Source: Craterilacuibacter sinensis (GTDB taxonomy: Bacteria > Pseudomonadota > Gammaproteobacteria > Burkholderiales > Chromobacteriaceae). Taken from it: 64,000 nt of DNA. The notes below the pieces were generated by a model that saw only the letters and a program-made list of their open reading frames with translations, was not told the origin of the DNA and did not search any database. Of this stretch, positions 1 through 7,427 are shown piece by piece (the first letter of the stretch is position 1; every line of letters starts with the position of its first letter). Made by a program: the position numbers and the translations under genes. The stretch covers positions 1 to 64,000 of the forward strand of contig NZ_WSSB01000012.1 of NCBI RefSeq assembly GCF_009831765.1. Reading direction: 5' to 3'.

Positions 1-26
1 ATCACCACGAGACAACAGATACAAGG

Positions 27-58
27 GTGGGTTAGCCGCCAGCGGCGGCGTAACCCAC
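27..58. repeat. REP-like palindrome 1
   Basis: An inverted repeat: GTGGGTTA at 27-34 and CCGCC at 36-40 are mirrored by GGCGG at 44-48 and TAACCCAC at 51-58. The GTGGGTTA/TAACCCAC ends resemble extragenic palindromes that recur in many proteobacterial genomes. A related second palindrome follows 27 bp later. Copy number elsewhere in the genome cannot be seen from here. Confidence 0.6.
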
Positions 59-84
59 AGAGGTATTACGCCGTGCAAACAGTT

Positions 85-114
85 GGTGGGTTACGACCTG
101 CGGCCTAATCCACC
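85..114. repeat. REP-like palindrome 2
   Basis: GGTGGGTTA at 85-93 faces TAATCCACC at 106-114, with one mismatch between the arms. It shares its arm sequence with the palindrome at 27-58, so the two look like a paired repeat unit. The stop codon of the small leftward ORF at 105-227 lies inside this repeat, which suggests the repeat has cut the gene short. Confidence 0.55.
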
Positions 115-227
115 CTACGCGCTTCGGTTTCAACGATCCATATGTCGTTGAAGTGCTGGTGATCCCCCGCGTGAGTTTGCGGAGTTTCAGTTTTGGCAAC
201 TAGCTCCAGAATTTCTTCAATAGCCAT
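105..227 (-). pseudogene. Small ORF (40 aa), probably a gene truncated by the repeat
   Basis: Leftward ATG at 227, preceded by GAGGG five bases upstream, opens a 40-codon frame starting MAIEEILELVAKTE and ending inside the palindromic repeat at 85-114. It starts 8 bp after the SDR stop, so it would be the third gene of the ABM-SDR operon. The good ribosome site and the stop within a repeat suggest the 5' part of a longer gene whose remainder was replaced. I do not recognise the family. A genuine 40-aa protein is possible. Confidence 0.35.
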
Positions 228-235
228 GGCTGCCC

Positions 236-1033
236 TCAAATTTCGTCATCCCAGATGCGGGCCTGATAGTCTTTACACCACTGCTCCACCGAAGCCGGAA
301 TCATAGTGCGAAATTTATGGTGCTCAGCCGGGATTGTCTTCACCATCAGATCGATCATTGTCTGAGGGTCTTCCTGTCCGACTGGAGCCGCGATGGCAGC
401 CTGAATTTCACGTAATGGTTTTTCAGGCGTAAAATTTCTCGCCGGATCATACCAATGCTCAAATGTCTCATACATTCGATCATTGAATCCTGTCCGATAT
501 GCTCCTGGATTGATTGTGCAAACTTGTACTCCAAACTCTTTCAGTTCGCTTGCCATGCACTGTGCTATGGCTTCAAGGGCATGCTTGGATGCATTATAAG
601 GGCCAAGGTATGGATAAGTTGAAACCCCTGCCATCGACGAAACAAATACGATTTTTCCTGATCCTCGCTTTACAAATTTCTTGGCAAACAGTTGAGCCAG
701 AGCTAGTGACCCAAACACATTCACCTCGAACACCTTTCGTATCCTCTCATGAGGTATTTCTGCAATTGGTCCCGTCTCTCCAATTCCTGCATTGTTTACT
801 AGAATGTCTATATCAAAGCGTTCCACATAAGTGCGGTCACTTTCGTCACATACATCTAGTTTAATTACATTCATGGTATTCAGACCTGCAGCCTGAGCCT
901 CGGCTCTTAGCAAAGTTACTTGACTCCACAACTCGACAGCAGCAATCACCTGATGCCCCTCTGTAGCCAAGCCCAGAGCGCAACCCTTGCCAAGCCCAGA
1001 GCCAGCGCCTGTGATCAGAATTTTTTTCGCCAT
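236..1033 (-). CDS. SDR family NAD(P)-dependent oxidoreductase
   Basis: A 265-aa classical short-chain dehydrogenase/reductase. The Rossmann glycine motif TGAGSGLGKG lies at the N-terminus, NNAG follows the central strand, and the catalytic Ser-Tyr-Lys set appears as VSS and YNASK. The start at 1033 is chosen because MAKKILITGAG begins there with AGGAG just upstream; a longer frame to 1102 would overlap the upstream gene and lacks a ribosome site. It lies 28 bp after the ABM-domain gene and is divergent from an AraC regulator, a layout typical of small stress or catabolic redox operons. The substrate cannot be deduced. The region is more AT-rich than the rest of the window, which hints at acquisition. 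Confidence 0.88.
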   Translation of the reverse strand: MAKKILITGAGSGLGKGCALGLATEGHQVIAAVELWSQVTLLRAEAQAAGLNTMNVIKLDVCDESDRTYVERFDIDILVNNAGIGETGPIAEIPHERIRKVFEVNVFGSLALAQLFAKKFVKRGSGKIVFVSSMAGVSTYPYLGPYNASKHALEAIAQCMASELKEFGVQVCTINPGAYRTGFNDRMYETFEHWYDPARNFTPEKPLREIQAAIAAPVGQEDPQTMIDLMVKTIPAEHHKFRTMIPASVEQWCKDYQARIWDDEI

Positions 1034-1061
1034 TTCTTGTCTCCTTGTGCTCCATGCATAC

Positions 1062-1364
1062 TTATTCAAACGGCCGATAGCGATGCACCTCTGCCTCGCC
1101 ATCCATTAGACTACCCAGCGCGGCCAGTGCTTCCTGCAGATGCGGTGTTTTCCAGTGTGCAGCCTCCGCAGCACCATCTTGCCAGTGCTCGATTGATGTC
1201 AGGCAAAGCGGTTCGCTGGTTGATTGGCAATATCGATATGAAAGACAACCAGCCTCCGTACGCGTAGCTTCTGCCAGCTTGCTCAACAAGCTGCGCATTG
1301 CCTCCTCCTGCCCTGGTTGGACTCGAAACTGCGCCGTCACGAAAATTTCACTACTCTGCGCCAT
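1062..1364 (-). CDS. Antibiotic biosynthesis monooxygenase (ABM) domain protein, YgiN-like
   Basis: A 100-aa protein with a single ferredoxin-like ABM fold: N-terminal strand FVTAQFRVQPGQEE, a helix with a Leu-rich face, the central TRTEAGCLSYRYCQS segment and the EHWQDGAAEAAHWKTPH segment, all typical of the YgiN family. These homodimers act as quinol monooxygenases or as small-molecule-binding proteins. It is the first gene of a leftward pair with the SDR gene and is divergent from the AraC regulator at 1597, so the three probably form one response unit. A role in quinone or aldehyde handling is inference from family and context. Confidence 0.8.
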   Translation of the reverse strand: MAQSSEIFVTAQFRVQPGQEEAMRSLLSKLAEATRTEAGCLSYRYCQSTSEPLCLTSIEHWQDGAAEAAHWKTPHLQEALAALGSLMDGEAEVHRYRPFE

Positions 1365-1596
1365 GTTAGCTCCTGATCATCTGTACGAGGCCAGTTACCT
1401 CAAGCTCAGAGTAGGATGTATAAAAAAATGGTGATATGCCAAATCCTATTCATTTGTTGCCCGATCCTGCCTGACCTTTTATATTTGCAGCAAATACAAT
1501 GCATCTATAAAAATTGTCAACTATTTATTATGTGATATCTGTTATCTACAATAGAAAGGCAAACGACCGCAATCTTGAAATCTATTTGAGGCTCAT
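1365..1596. promoter_or_regulatory. Divergent control region between ABM-SDR and araC-type gene
   Basis: A 232-bp AT-rich spacer between two divergent genes; it must hold both promoters and, by analogy with divergent AraC_N regulators, the regulator's binding site. I see no hexamer pair with good spacing that I would call as a promoter. The right end carries TTGAGG, a ribosome site for the regulator. Confidence 0.45.
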
Positions 1597-2481
1597 ATGT
1601 ATATTCAACCATTGCATGAAATTAGGGCGAGTTTAGCTGGAGGTCGGTCTCAAGGGGTCGAACAAACACTTATTCCATCCGTTCGATTTTTTTGGGGGGA
1701 GCAGCATGTGGCACGTACGCCTCTGGTTTACCCAGCCAGTATCGTGCTTGTCGGGCAAGGTAGTAAAACGGGTTATTTGGGTGAATCGATATTTAATTAT
1801 AACGAAAACAATTATCTCGTGGTTGCCTTGCCTACACCTTTCGAGTGCGAAACCTTCGCGACACCTGAAAATCCCCTGCTCGGAATTATTGTCGATATCG
1901 AACCGGTAGTTTTGGGTAATTTACTAGAGGTTTACACCCCTACGCCACCATTGTCCGAGAGTTTGTGTGGAGTGGCTCCAGCTGTAGTAAGTGGATCAAT
2001 GCAGGCATGCGTTGATCGATTAATAGCGTGCCTGCAAAACGCTGAAGACTGCCGCGTAATTGGAAGAGAATTAGTGAGGGAGTTGATTTATCATGTTTTA
2101 AAGGGGCCGCACGGGGCCATGCTTGCGAAGCTTGCCGTGCAATCACGACACAATGGCACCGGCAAAGCTATTTCTTTCATACATCACCACTATGAAAAAA
2201 ACCTTTCAGTCGAGAAGTTGGCTTGTATTGCCAATATGAGCCCTTCCGTATTTCATCGTACGTTTAAAGCAGTAACTGGCTCTTCCCCTTTGCGCTACCT
2301 AAAAGAGATCAGACTAAATAAAGCCAAAAGCCTTCTGGTTCATGAGCGTTTACCAATAAGCACCGTATTAAAAAAAGTTGGGTACAAGAGTACATCGCAA
2401 TTCAGTCGCGAGTTTAAAAACTATTTTGGCCATTCGCCCAGTGCGGCGGCAAAAATTGCCTATTCATATATAAAACAATAA
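1597..2481 (+). CDS. AraC family transcriptional regulator (AraC_N type)
   Basis: A 294-aa regulator. Residues ~20-180 form the cupin-like AraC_N sensor domain and residues ~190-290 the double helix-turn-helix, with the family signature SQFSREFKNYFGHSP near the end. AraC_N regulators such as YqhC usually control a divergent oxidoreductase gene; here the divergent pair is the ABM-SDR operon. ATG at 1597 is preceded by GAGG. Codon use is clearly more AT-rich than in the neighbouring trp genes (many TTA, ATA and AAA codons), consistent with horizontal origin. The ligand is unknown. Confidence 0.88.
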   Translation: MYIQPLHEIRASLAGGRSQGVEQTLIPSVRFFWGEQHVARTPLVYPASIVLVGQGSKTGYLGESIFNYNENNYLVVALPTPFECETFATPENPLLGIIVDIEPVVLGNLLEVYTPTPPLSESLCGVAPAVVSGSMQACVDRLIACLQNAEDCRVIGRELVRELIYHVLKGPHGAMLAKLAVQSRHNGTGKAISFIHHHYEKNLSVEKLACIANMSPSVFHRTFKAVTGSSPLRYLKEIRLNKAKSLLVHERLPISTVLKKVGYKSTSQFSREFKNYFGHSPSAAAKIAYSYIKQ

Positions 2482-2544
2482 ATATAATTATTGACGGAAA
2501 CTTTAGACGTTATCTTCTAGTATTTTGGCGCATCGCTATTACCC

Positions 2545-4008
2545 TCACCCATCCAACCCCGCCTGAACCAACTCCGCCGCGCGGATCACCGCGCGCGCCT
2601 TGTTTTGCGTTTCCTGCCATTCCGATTCGGGCACCGAGTCGGCGACGATGCCGGCGCCGGACTGTACGTACAGGGTGTCGTTCTTGATCACTGCGGTGCG
2701 GATGGCGATGGCCAGGTCCATGTCGCCGGAGAAGCCGAGGTAGCCGACGGCGCCGCCGTAGACGCCGCGCCCGGTCGGCTCGTACTCGTCGATGATTTCC
2801 ATCGCCCGCACCTTGGGCGCGCCGGACAGGGTGCCGGCGGGGAAGGTGGCTTTCAGGATGGCGATATTGGAGACTTCGGGCCCGACCGTGCCTTCGACGC
2901 TGGAGACGATGTGCATCACGTGCGAGTAGCGCTCGATCACCATATTGTCGGTGACGCGCACGCTGCCGGTTTCTGCGACGCGGCCGATGTCGTTGCGGCC
3001 CAGATCCATCAGCATCACGTGCTCGGCGATTTCCTTGGGGTCGGCCAGCAGGTCAGCGGCCAGTGCCTCGTCCTCGTCGCGGGTCTTGCCGCGCACGCGG
3101 GTGCCGGCGATCGGGCGCACGGTGACGCTGTCGTGTTCGCGCCGCACCAGGATTTCGGGCGAGGCGCCGACCACGTGGAAGTCGTCGAAATGGTAGAAGA
3201 ACATATACGGCGACGGGTTGAGGCTTCTGAGCGCGCGGTACAGCGACAAGGGCGAGTCGCTGAACGGCATCGCCATGCGCTGCGACAGCACCACCTGCAT
3301 GATGTCGCCGTCGACGATATAGCGTTTGGCCGACTCGACCGCGTCCTTGAACGCGGCCTGGCCGAATTCGGAGCGGGCGCTGGTGGGGGCGGACGGCAGC
3401 GACAGCGGCATCGGTGCCGGCTCGCGCAGTTTGGCGCGCAGCTGGGCCAGGCGCGCCTGGGCCTTGGCCAGCGCATTGGGCATGGCCGGGTCGGCGTACA
3501 CCACCAGATAGAGCTTGCCCGACAGGTTGTCGACCACGGCCAGCTCTTCGGACAGCATCAGCAGGATGTCGGGTGTGCCGGCCGGGTCGGGCTTTTTCGC
3601 CGCCGCCAGCCGTTTTTCGACGTAGCGTATGGTGTCGTAGCCGAAGTAGCCGACCAGGCCGCCGGTAAAGCGCGGCAGCGCGTCCAGCGGCGGGGTGCGA
3701 AAGCGCGTCTGGAACGCCTCGATAAAGGCCAGCGGGTCGCCATCGTGGTGTTCAATCACCTTGTCGCCGTACTCGACCTGCACGCGCTGGCCGTTGACGC
3801 GCAAGCGCGTGGTGGCGGGCAGGCCGATAAACGAGTAGCGGCCGAAGCGCTCGCCGCCGACTACCGATTCGAGCAGATAGGAATAGGGTGCGTTGGCGAG
3901 CTTCAGGTAGACCGACAAGGGGGTGTCGAGGTCGGCGAACAGCTCGAGGGTGACGGGGATGCGGTTATAGCCTTGGGCCGCGAGGCGGCTGAATTCTTCG
4001 TGTTGCAT
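2545..4008 (-). CDS. trpE: Anthranilate synthase component I
   Basis: A 487-aa large subunit of anthranilate synthase, which converts chorismate and ammonia (from the TrpG glutaminase) to anthranilate in tryptophan synthesis. The N-terminal region carries the [18 protein letters not shown] motif that forms the tryptophan feedback site; the C-terminal chorismate-binding domain has [12 protein letters not shown], the active-site stretch [10 protein letters not shown], the [20 protein letters not shown] block and [17 protein letters not shown] lies 8 bp upstream. It ends a leftward rpe-SDR-gph-trpE run. The usual downstream trpG-trpD-trpC are absent, replaced by the AT-rich araC patch, so they must lie elsewhere. 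The 131-bp gap before it holds no convincing Trp-rich leader peptide. Confidence 0.96.
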   Translation of the reverse strand: MQHEEFSRLAAQGYNRIPVTLELFADLDTPLSVYLKLANAPYSYLLESVVGGERFGRYSFIGLPATTRLRVNGQRVQVEYGDKVIEHHDGDPLAFIEAFQTRFRTPPLDALPRFTGGLVGYFGYDTIRYVEKRLAAAKKPDPAGTPDILLMLSEELAVVDNLSGKLYLVVYADPAMPNALAKAQARLAQLRAKLREPAPMPLSLPSAPTSARSEFGQAAFKDAVESAKRYIVDGDIMQVVLSQRMAMPFSDSPLSLYRALRSLNPSPYMFFYHFDDFHVVGASPEILVRREHDSVTVRPIAGTRVRGKTRDEDEALAADLLADPKEIAEHVMLMDLGRNDIGRVAETGSVRVTDNMVIERYSHVMHIVSSVEGTVGPEVSNIAILKATFPAGTLSGAPKVRAMEIIDEYEPTGRGVYGGAVGYLGFSGDMDLAIAIRTAVIKNDTLYVQSGAGIVADSVPESEWQETQNKARAVIRAAELVQAGLDG

Positions 4009-4139
4009 GTCAAGCTCCCGGTTGGAAAACGGCGGTGGAATAAGGCGTGGGTCAGGGCTGTGAGCTACGCCATCGGCCGCGCCGGAAAACCGGGAGTGAA
4101 TGCATGATTTAACTTCTTTTCATTAAATAGTTTCCATTG

Positions 4140-4808
4140 TCACCCATTTTTCATTAAATCGTATAGTTCGGCAAGGCTGTCGAGCACGATATCTGCGCCC
4201 AGATTGGCGGCATCGGCATAACCGTAGCTCACCGCGATGGCCGGGCTGCCGGCGGCGCGGGCCGACAGGATGTCGTTGATCGAGTCGCCGACCATGGCGA
4301 TTTCTTCGGTCTTGAGGTTCAGCACCATGGCGGTGTGTTGCAGCGGCATGGCCGACGGCTTTTTCTCGCTCAGGGTGTCGCCCCCGATGACCAGCGAGAA
4401 CAAGTCGCCCAGCTCCAGCTGTTCCAGCAGCGGTACGGCGAGGCGTTCGGATTTGTTGGTGATCACCACCAGCGGCAGGCGCAGCACCTTCAGCAGGGCC
4501 AGGCCGTCTTTTACGCCGGGGTAGAGCAAGGTGTGGTCGGCCAGATGGTCGCGGTAATAGCGGATGAAATAGCTATAGCCCGCCTCCCACAGTGCAGGCT
4601 CTGCCTGCGCGTCGCGCTCATCGGTCAGCGCGCGGTGTACCAGGCTGGCGATGCCGTCACCGACATGTTCCTGAATGCGCATTTCGGCCAGCGGTGCCAG
4701 TCCCAGATGCTCGCGCATCTTGTTGGCGGCGATCGCCAGATCGGGGATGGAGTCGCACAGCGTGCCGTCCAGATCAAAGGCAACGGCCTTGATGTGTTTT
4801 AAATCCAT
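4140..4808 (-). CDS. gph: Phosphoglycolate phosphatase, HAD superfamily
   Basis: A 222-aa HAD phosphatase. Motif I is FDLDGTLCDS with both catalytic aspartates, motif II is the VITNKS strand, and motifs III and IV are EKKPSAMP and MVGDSINDILSARAAG. Gph removes 2-phosphoglycolate formed during DNA repair. Placement between the rpe segment and trpE matches the rpe-gph-trpE order common in proteobacteria, which supports Gph over a general sugar phosphatase. It follows the SDR gene by 17 bp. Confidence 0.92.
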   Translation of the reverse strand: MDLKHIKAVAFDLDGTLCDSIPDLAIAANKMREHLGLAPLAEMRIQEHVGDGIASLVHRALTDERDAQAEPALWEAGYSYFIRYYRDHLADHTLLYPGVKDGLALLKVLRLPLVVITNKSERLAVPLLEQLELGDLFSLVIGGDTLSEKKPSAMPLQHTAMVLNLKTEEIAMVGDSINDILSARAAGSPAIAVSYGYADAANLGADIVLDSLAELYDLMKNG

Positions 4809-4825
4809 GGTGTGTTCCAGCCAGT

Positions 4826-5572
4826 TTAAAGTTTACGGATGTCAGCCACCGGCTCGCTGCCGAAGGCCGGGCTGTCCAGAAAATCCGCGATGCGCTGTGC
4901 GACCGCCTCGGGCGTGCTGAGCGCGCCATCGGCCTTGAGCGCATCAAAGCGGGCACGCGACGGGAAGTGGCCGATGTCGGCAGCGCGGATTTCGCCCTGC
5001 ATGGCGGTATCGATCACGCCGGGGTAGAGCGAAACCACGCGTGCGCCATCTTGCAAGCTTGCCTGCTCGGCCGCCACGCAGCGGCTGAAATGGTCCAGCG
5101 CTGCCTTGCTCGCGCCATACACGCTCCAGCCGGCGATGGCCGAAGCGGCCGCGCCGGACGAGATATTGAGTATGCGCACCTGCGCGCCGCGCCCTGCCGC
5201 CCAGGCCAGAAACGCATTGCATAACAGCATGGGGGCGAGCGTGTTAAGCGCCAGTGCGTGCTCGACGCCGCTTTGCGGGTAGTGGCCGCACGGGGCGATG
5301 GGCGCAACGGTGCCGGCGTTATTGATCAGCGTCAGCGTGGCAAACGGGCCTGTCCCCAGTGCCGCCAGCGCGCGCTCTGCCACCAGTTCCAGCAGGGCAC
5401 TGTCGGCCAGATCCGCCTGCACCCAGGCCAGGCGCGCGCCCTCGGGCAGCGTGAGGGTCTCATCGCTTTGGCGCGCGATACAGACAAGATCGCTGTCTTT
5501 TGTCGCGAGCGTGCGCGCAAGGGCAGCGCCCAGACCGCGCGAGGCGCCGGTGAGCAGGATGCCGTGACGCAT
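4826..5572 (-). CDS. SDR family oxidoreductase inserted in the rpe-gph-trpE run
   Basis: A 248-aa short-chain dehydrogenase/reductase with LLTGASRGLGAALA at the N-terminus, LINNAGTVAPI after the fourth strand, ISSGAAAS and the catalytic YGASK. The overall pattern resembles sepiapterin-reductase-like or benzil-reductase-like SDRs more than fatty-acid FabG. Its ATG overlaps the last base of rpe (TAATG), so the two are translationally coupled. Its location between rpe and gph is not the standard order; a link to tryptophan or pentose metabolism is not implied by its sequence. Confidence 0.85.
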   Translation of the reverse strand: MRHGILLTGASRGLGAALARTLATKDSDLVCIARQSDETLTLPEGARLAWVQADLADSALLELVAERALAALGTGPFATLTLINNAGTVAPIAPCGHYPQSGVEHALALNTLAPMLLCNAFLAWAAGRGAQVRILNISSGAAASAIAGWSVYGASKAALDHFSRCVAAEQASLQDGARVVSLYPGVIDTAMQGEIRAADIGHFPSRARFDALKADGALSTPEAVAQRIADFLDSPAFGSEPVADIRKL

Positions 5573-6252
5573 TAGCGACCTGCCTGGGAAAGCTCGGCGC
5601 GCATGGCGTCGATGACGGCTTTGTAGTCGGGCTGGCCATAGATGGCGGAGCCGGCGACAAAGGTGTCGGCACCGGCCTCTGCGATGGCGCGGATATTGTC
5701 GACCTTGACCCCGCCGTCAACTTCCAGCCAGATTTCGCGCCCGGTTTTTGCCGTGTATTCGTCGATGCGCGTGCGTGCGGCGCGGATTTTGTTCAGCGCC
5801 TCGGGAATAAAGCTCTGACCGCCGAAGCCGGGGTTGACCGACATGATCAGGATCATGTCTACCTTGTCCATTACATGGTCAAGGTAGGACAGGCTGGTTG
5901 CCGGGTTGAACACCAGGCCGGCCTTGCAGCCGGCATCGCGGATCAGGCCCAGCGTGCGGTCGATGTGTTCGGAGCCTTCCGGATGGAAGGTGATGATATC
6001 GGCACCGGCCTTGGCAAACATCGCCGCCAGCGCGTCGACCGGTTTGACCATCAGGTGCACGTCGATGGGTGCGGTGGTGTGCGGGCGGATGGCTTCGCAG
6101 ACCAGCGGGCCTATGGTCAGGTTGGGGACGTAGTGGTTGTCCATCACGTCGAAGTGGATGATGTCGGCGCCAGCGGCGATGACATCTTTGACTTCATCGC
6201 CCAGACGGGCAAAGTCGGCGGAAAGCAGGCTGGGTGCGATACGGAAATTCAT
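5572..6252 (-). CDS. rpe: Ribulose-phosphate 3-epimerase
   Basis: A 226-aa TIM-barrel epimerase interconverting ribulose-5-phosphate and xylulose-5-phosphate in the pentose phosphate pathway. N-terminal [15 protein letters not shown], the metal/catalytic strand [23 protein letters not shown], the [13 protein letters not shown] loop and the phosphate-binding VDGGV and AGSAIYG are all present. It heads the leftward run leading to trpE; its stop overlaps the next start. Confidence 0.97.
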   Translation of the reverse strand: MNFRIAPSLLSADFARLGDEVKDVIAAGADIIHFDVMDNHYVPNLTIGPLVCEAIRPHTTAPIDVHLMVKPVDALAAMFAKAGADIITFHPEGSEHIDRTLGLIRDAGCKAGLVFNPATSLSYLDHVMDKVDMILIMSVNPGFGGQSFIPEALNKIRAARTRIDEYTAKTGREIWLEVDGGVKVDNIRAIAEAGADTFVAGSAIYGQPDYKAVIDAMRAELSQAGR

Positions 6253-6324
6253 GATGTCGGCAGGGTAGGATGGGGCCGTTATTGTAACGCCCCTGTTCCT
6301 GAGCTGCCATGGCGGATTGCCGTA

Positions 6325-6705
6325 TCAGTGCGTGAGCTCGGCGGCGGGGGTGTCAGCGGGCTCCGCGCTTGGCGGGGCCGCCTCCTCCACGATGGTGACT
6401 TCTTCTGCCAAGGTGGCGAGCGCATCGCTGGCGGCCTGATCGGGCTGGGTGGTACGCACACTCGTGGCCCGTGGCAGGATGGTCACGGTATTGGAGTGGG
6501 GTTTGGGCGTATAGGCGCTGACGCTGTCTTCATTGGATGAAGGCGTATACGGCGCGAGCAGTTCCGGCCCGTTTTGCGCGCCGGGCAGGGTCTGCCCGCC
6601 TGACGACAGCAAGGTGGCAACGATAATGGCCAGTAGCACTAAGCCGGCGCCAATGGCGGCATGTTTGCGTGAAGGCAGTTTCAGGCGGGAGGTGTGCTCG
6701 GACAT
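6325..6705 (-). CDS. Hypothetical single-pass membrane protein
   Basis: A 126-aa protein from ATG 6705 (an alternative ATG lies at 6717). A short basic N-terminus is followed by one hydrophobic helix (AAIGAGLVLLAIIVATLL, about residues 16-33) and then a low-complexity Pro/Ala/Thr/Ser/Glu-rich tail. This suggests an inner-membrane anchor with a flexible periplasmic tail. I recognise no family. It lies directly upstream of rpe with the same orientation and may be cotranscribed with it. Confidence 0.55.
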   Translation of the reverse strand: MSEHTSRLKLPSRKHAAIGAGLVLLAIIVATLLSSGGQTLPGAQNGPELLAPYTPSSNEDSVSAYTPKPHSNTVTILPRATSVRTTQPDQAASDALATLAEEVTIVEEAAPPSAEPADTPAAELTH

Positions 6706-6875
6706 GGGCAAAGGCAAGGAAAACCGCTACAGGGCGGCGGCTGATTCTCGCCATTCGCCATCGCAATGTCAATTGCCTAAGGTGGGGTGTCAGGGCGGGA
6801 TGATCCTTGTTGCAGGCAAGCTAGCCGGGACAGGTTATGATGCAACCATTGTCGGGACAGACACAGGGACGGGAT

Positions 6876-7253
6876 ATGAGCGAGCAGTATCGAATTGAGG
6901 TTGAGGTCAGTGCTTTTTTTATCGAGGAGCAATCGGATATTGCCCATGACCAGTACGCTTTTGGCTATCAGGTGCGTATCCGCAATCTGGGTAATATCGG
7001 CGCGACGCTGATCAGTCGCCACTGGCTGATCAGCGATGCACATGGCGCGCTGCAGGAGGTGCGGGGCCAGGGCGTGATCGGCGAGCAGCCTCATCTGGCG
7101 CCCGGCCAGGTGTTCGAGTACAGCAGCTGGGCTCAGCTGACGACGCCGTGGGGCCAGATGCGCGGCAGCTACCAGATGCAGGCGGACGATGGCCAGCGTT
7201 TTGATGCCGACATTCCCGAGTTCCATCTGGTCCTGCCGCGGATGCTGCATTGA
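6876..7253 (+). CDS. apaG: ApaG domain protein
   Basis: A 125-aa protein of one ApaG (DUF525) immunoglobulin-like domain. Typical features are EVSAFFIEEQSD, YAFGYQVRIRNLG, LISRHWLISDAHG, VRGQGVIGEQPHLAPGQVFEYSS and the closing GSYQMQADDG. The family is linked to cobalt and magnesium homeostasis genetically, with no enzymatic activity established. The start at 6876 gives the usual family length; a frame extending to 6837 has no better ribosome site. Confidence 0.93.
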   Translation: MSEQYRIEVEVSAFFIEEQSDIAHDQYAFGYQVRIRNLGNIGATLISRHWLISDAHGALQEVRGQGVIGEQPHLAPGQVFEYSSWAQLTTPWGQMRGSYQMQADDGQRFDADIPEFHLVLPRMLH

Positions 7254-7282
7254 GGATGTGACGTGGGGTGTCGGGTATTTTC

Positions 7283-7363
7283 CTAACCCCGTGGCCAGGT
7301 CCACCAGACGATAAAGCCGCCCAGCAACAGGGCGAACAGCGCTTCCAGCAATAAAATCCACAT
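7283..7363 (-). CDS. 26-aa membrane microprotein
   Basis: A leftward ATG at 7363 opens a 26-codon frame ending TAG at 7283: MWILLLEALFALLLGGFIV then a Trp-rich basic end (WWTWPRG). It is a single hydrophobic helix with a GG pair and a Trp-Trp-x-Trp interface motif, the layout of a small inner-membrane protein. AAGG lies eight bases upstream of the ATG. It sits antisense in the 170-bp gap between apaG and the ABC exporter. I have the impression that very similar short MW-LLLEAL frames occur in related betaproteobacteria, but I cannot check this here. Confidence 0.5.
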   Translation of the reverse strand: MWILLLEALFALLLGGFIVWWTWPRG

Positions 7364-7427
7364 AAGTTTGGCCTTGGGTGTTTTATTCACTCTTGGTCAA
7401 ACTGTCACCAATAGGCAAGTTTTTGTC

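Noticed and set aside
4009-4139. Possible trp leader peptide before trpE
   Set aside because: The only short frame has one tryptophan codon and no following terminator, so attenuation is not supported.
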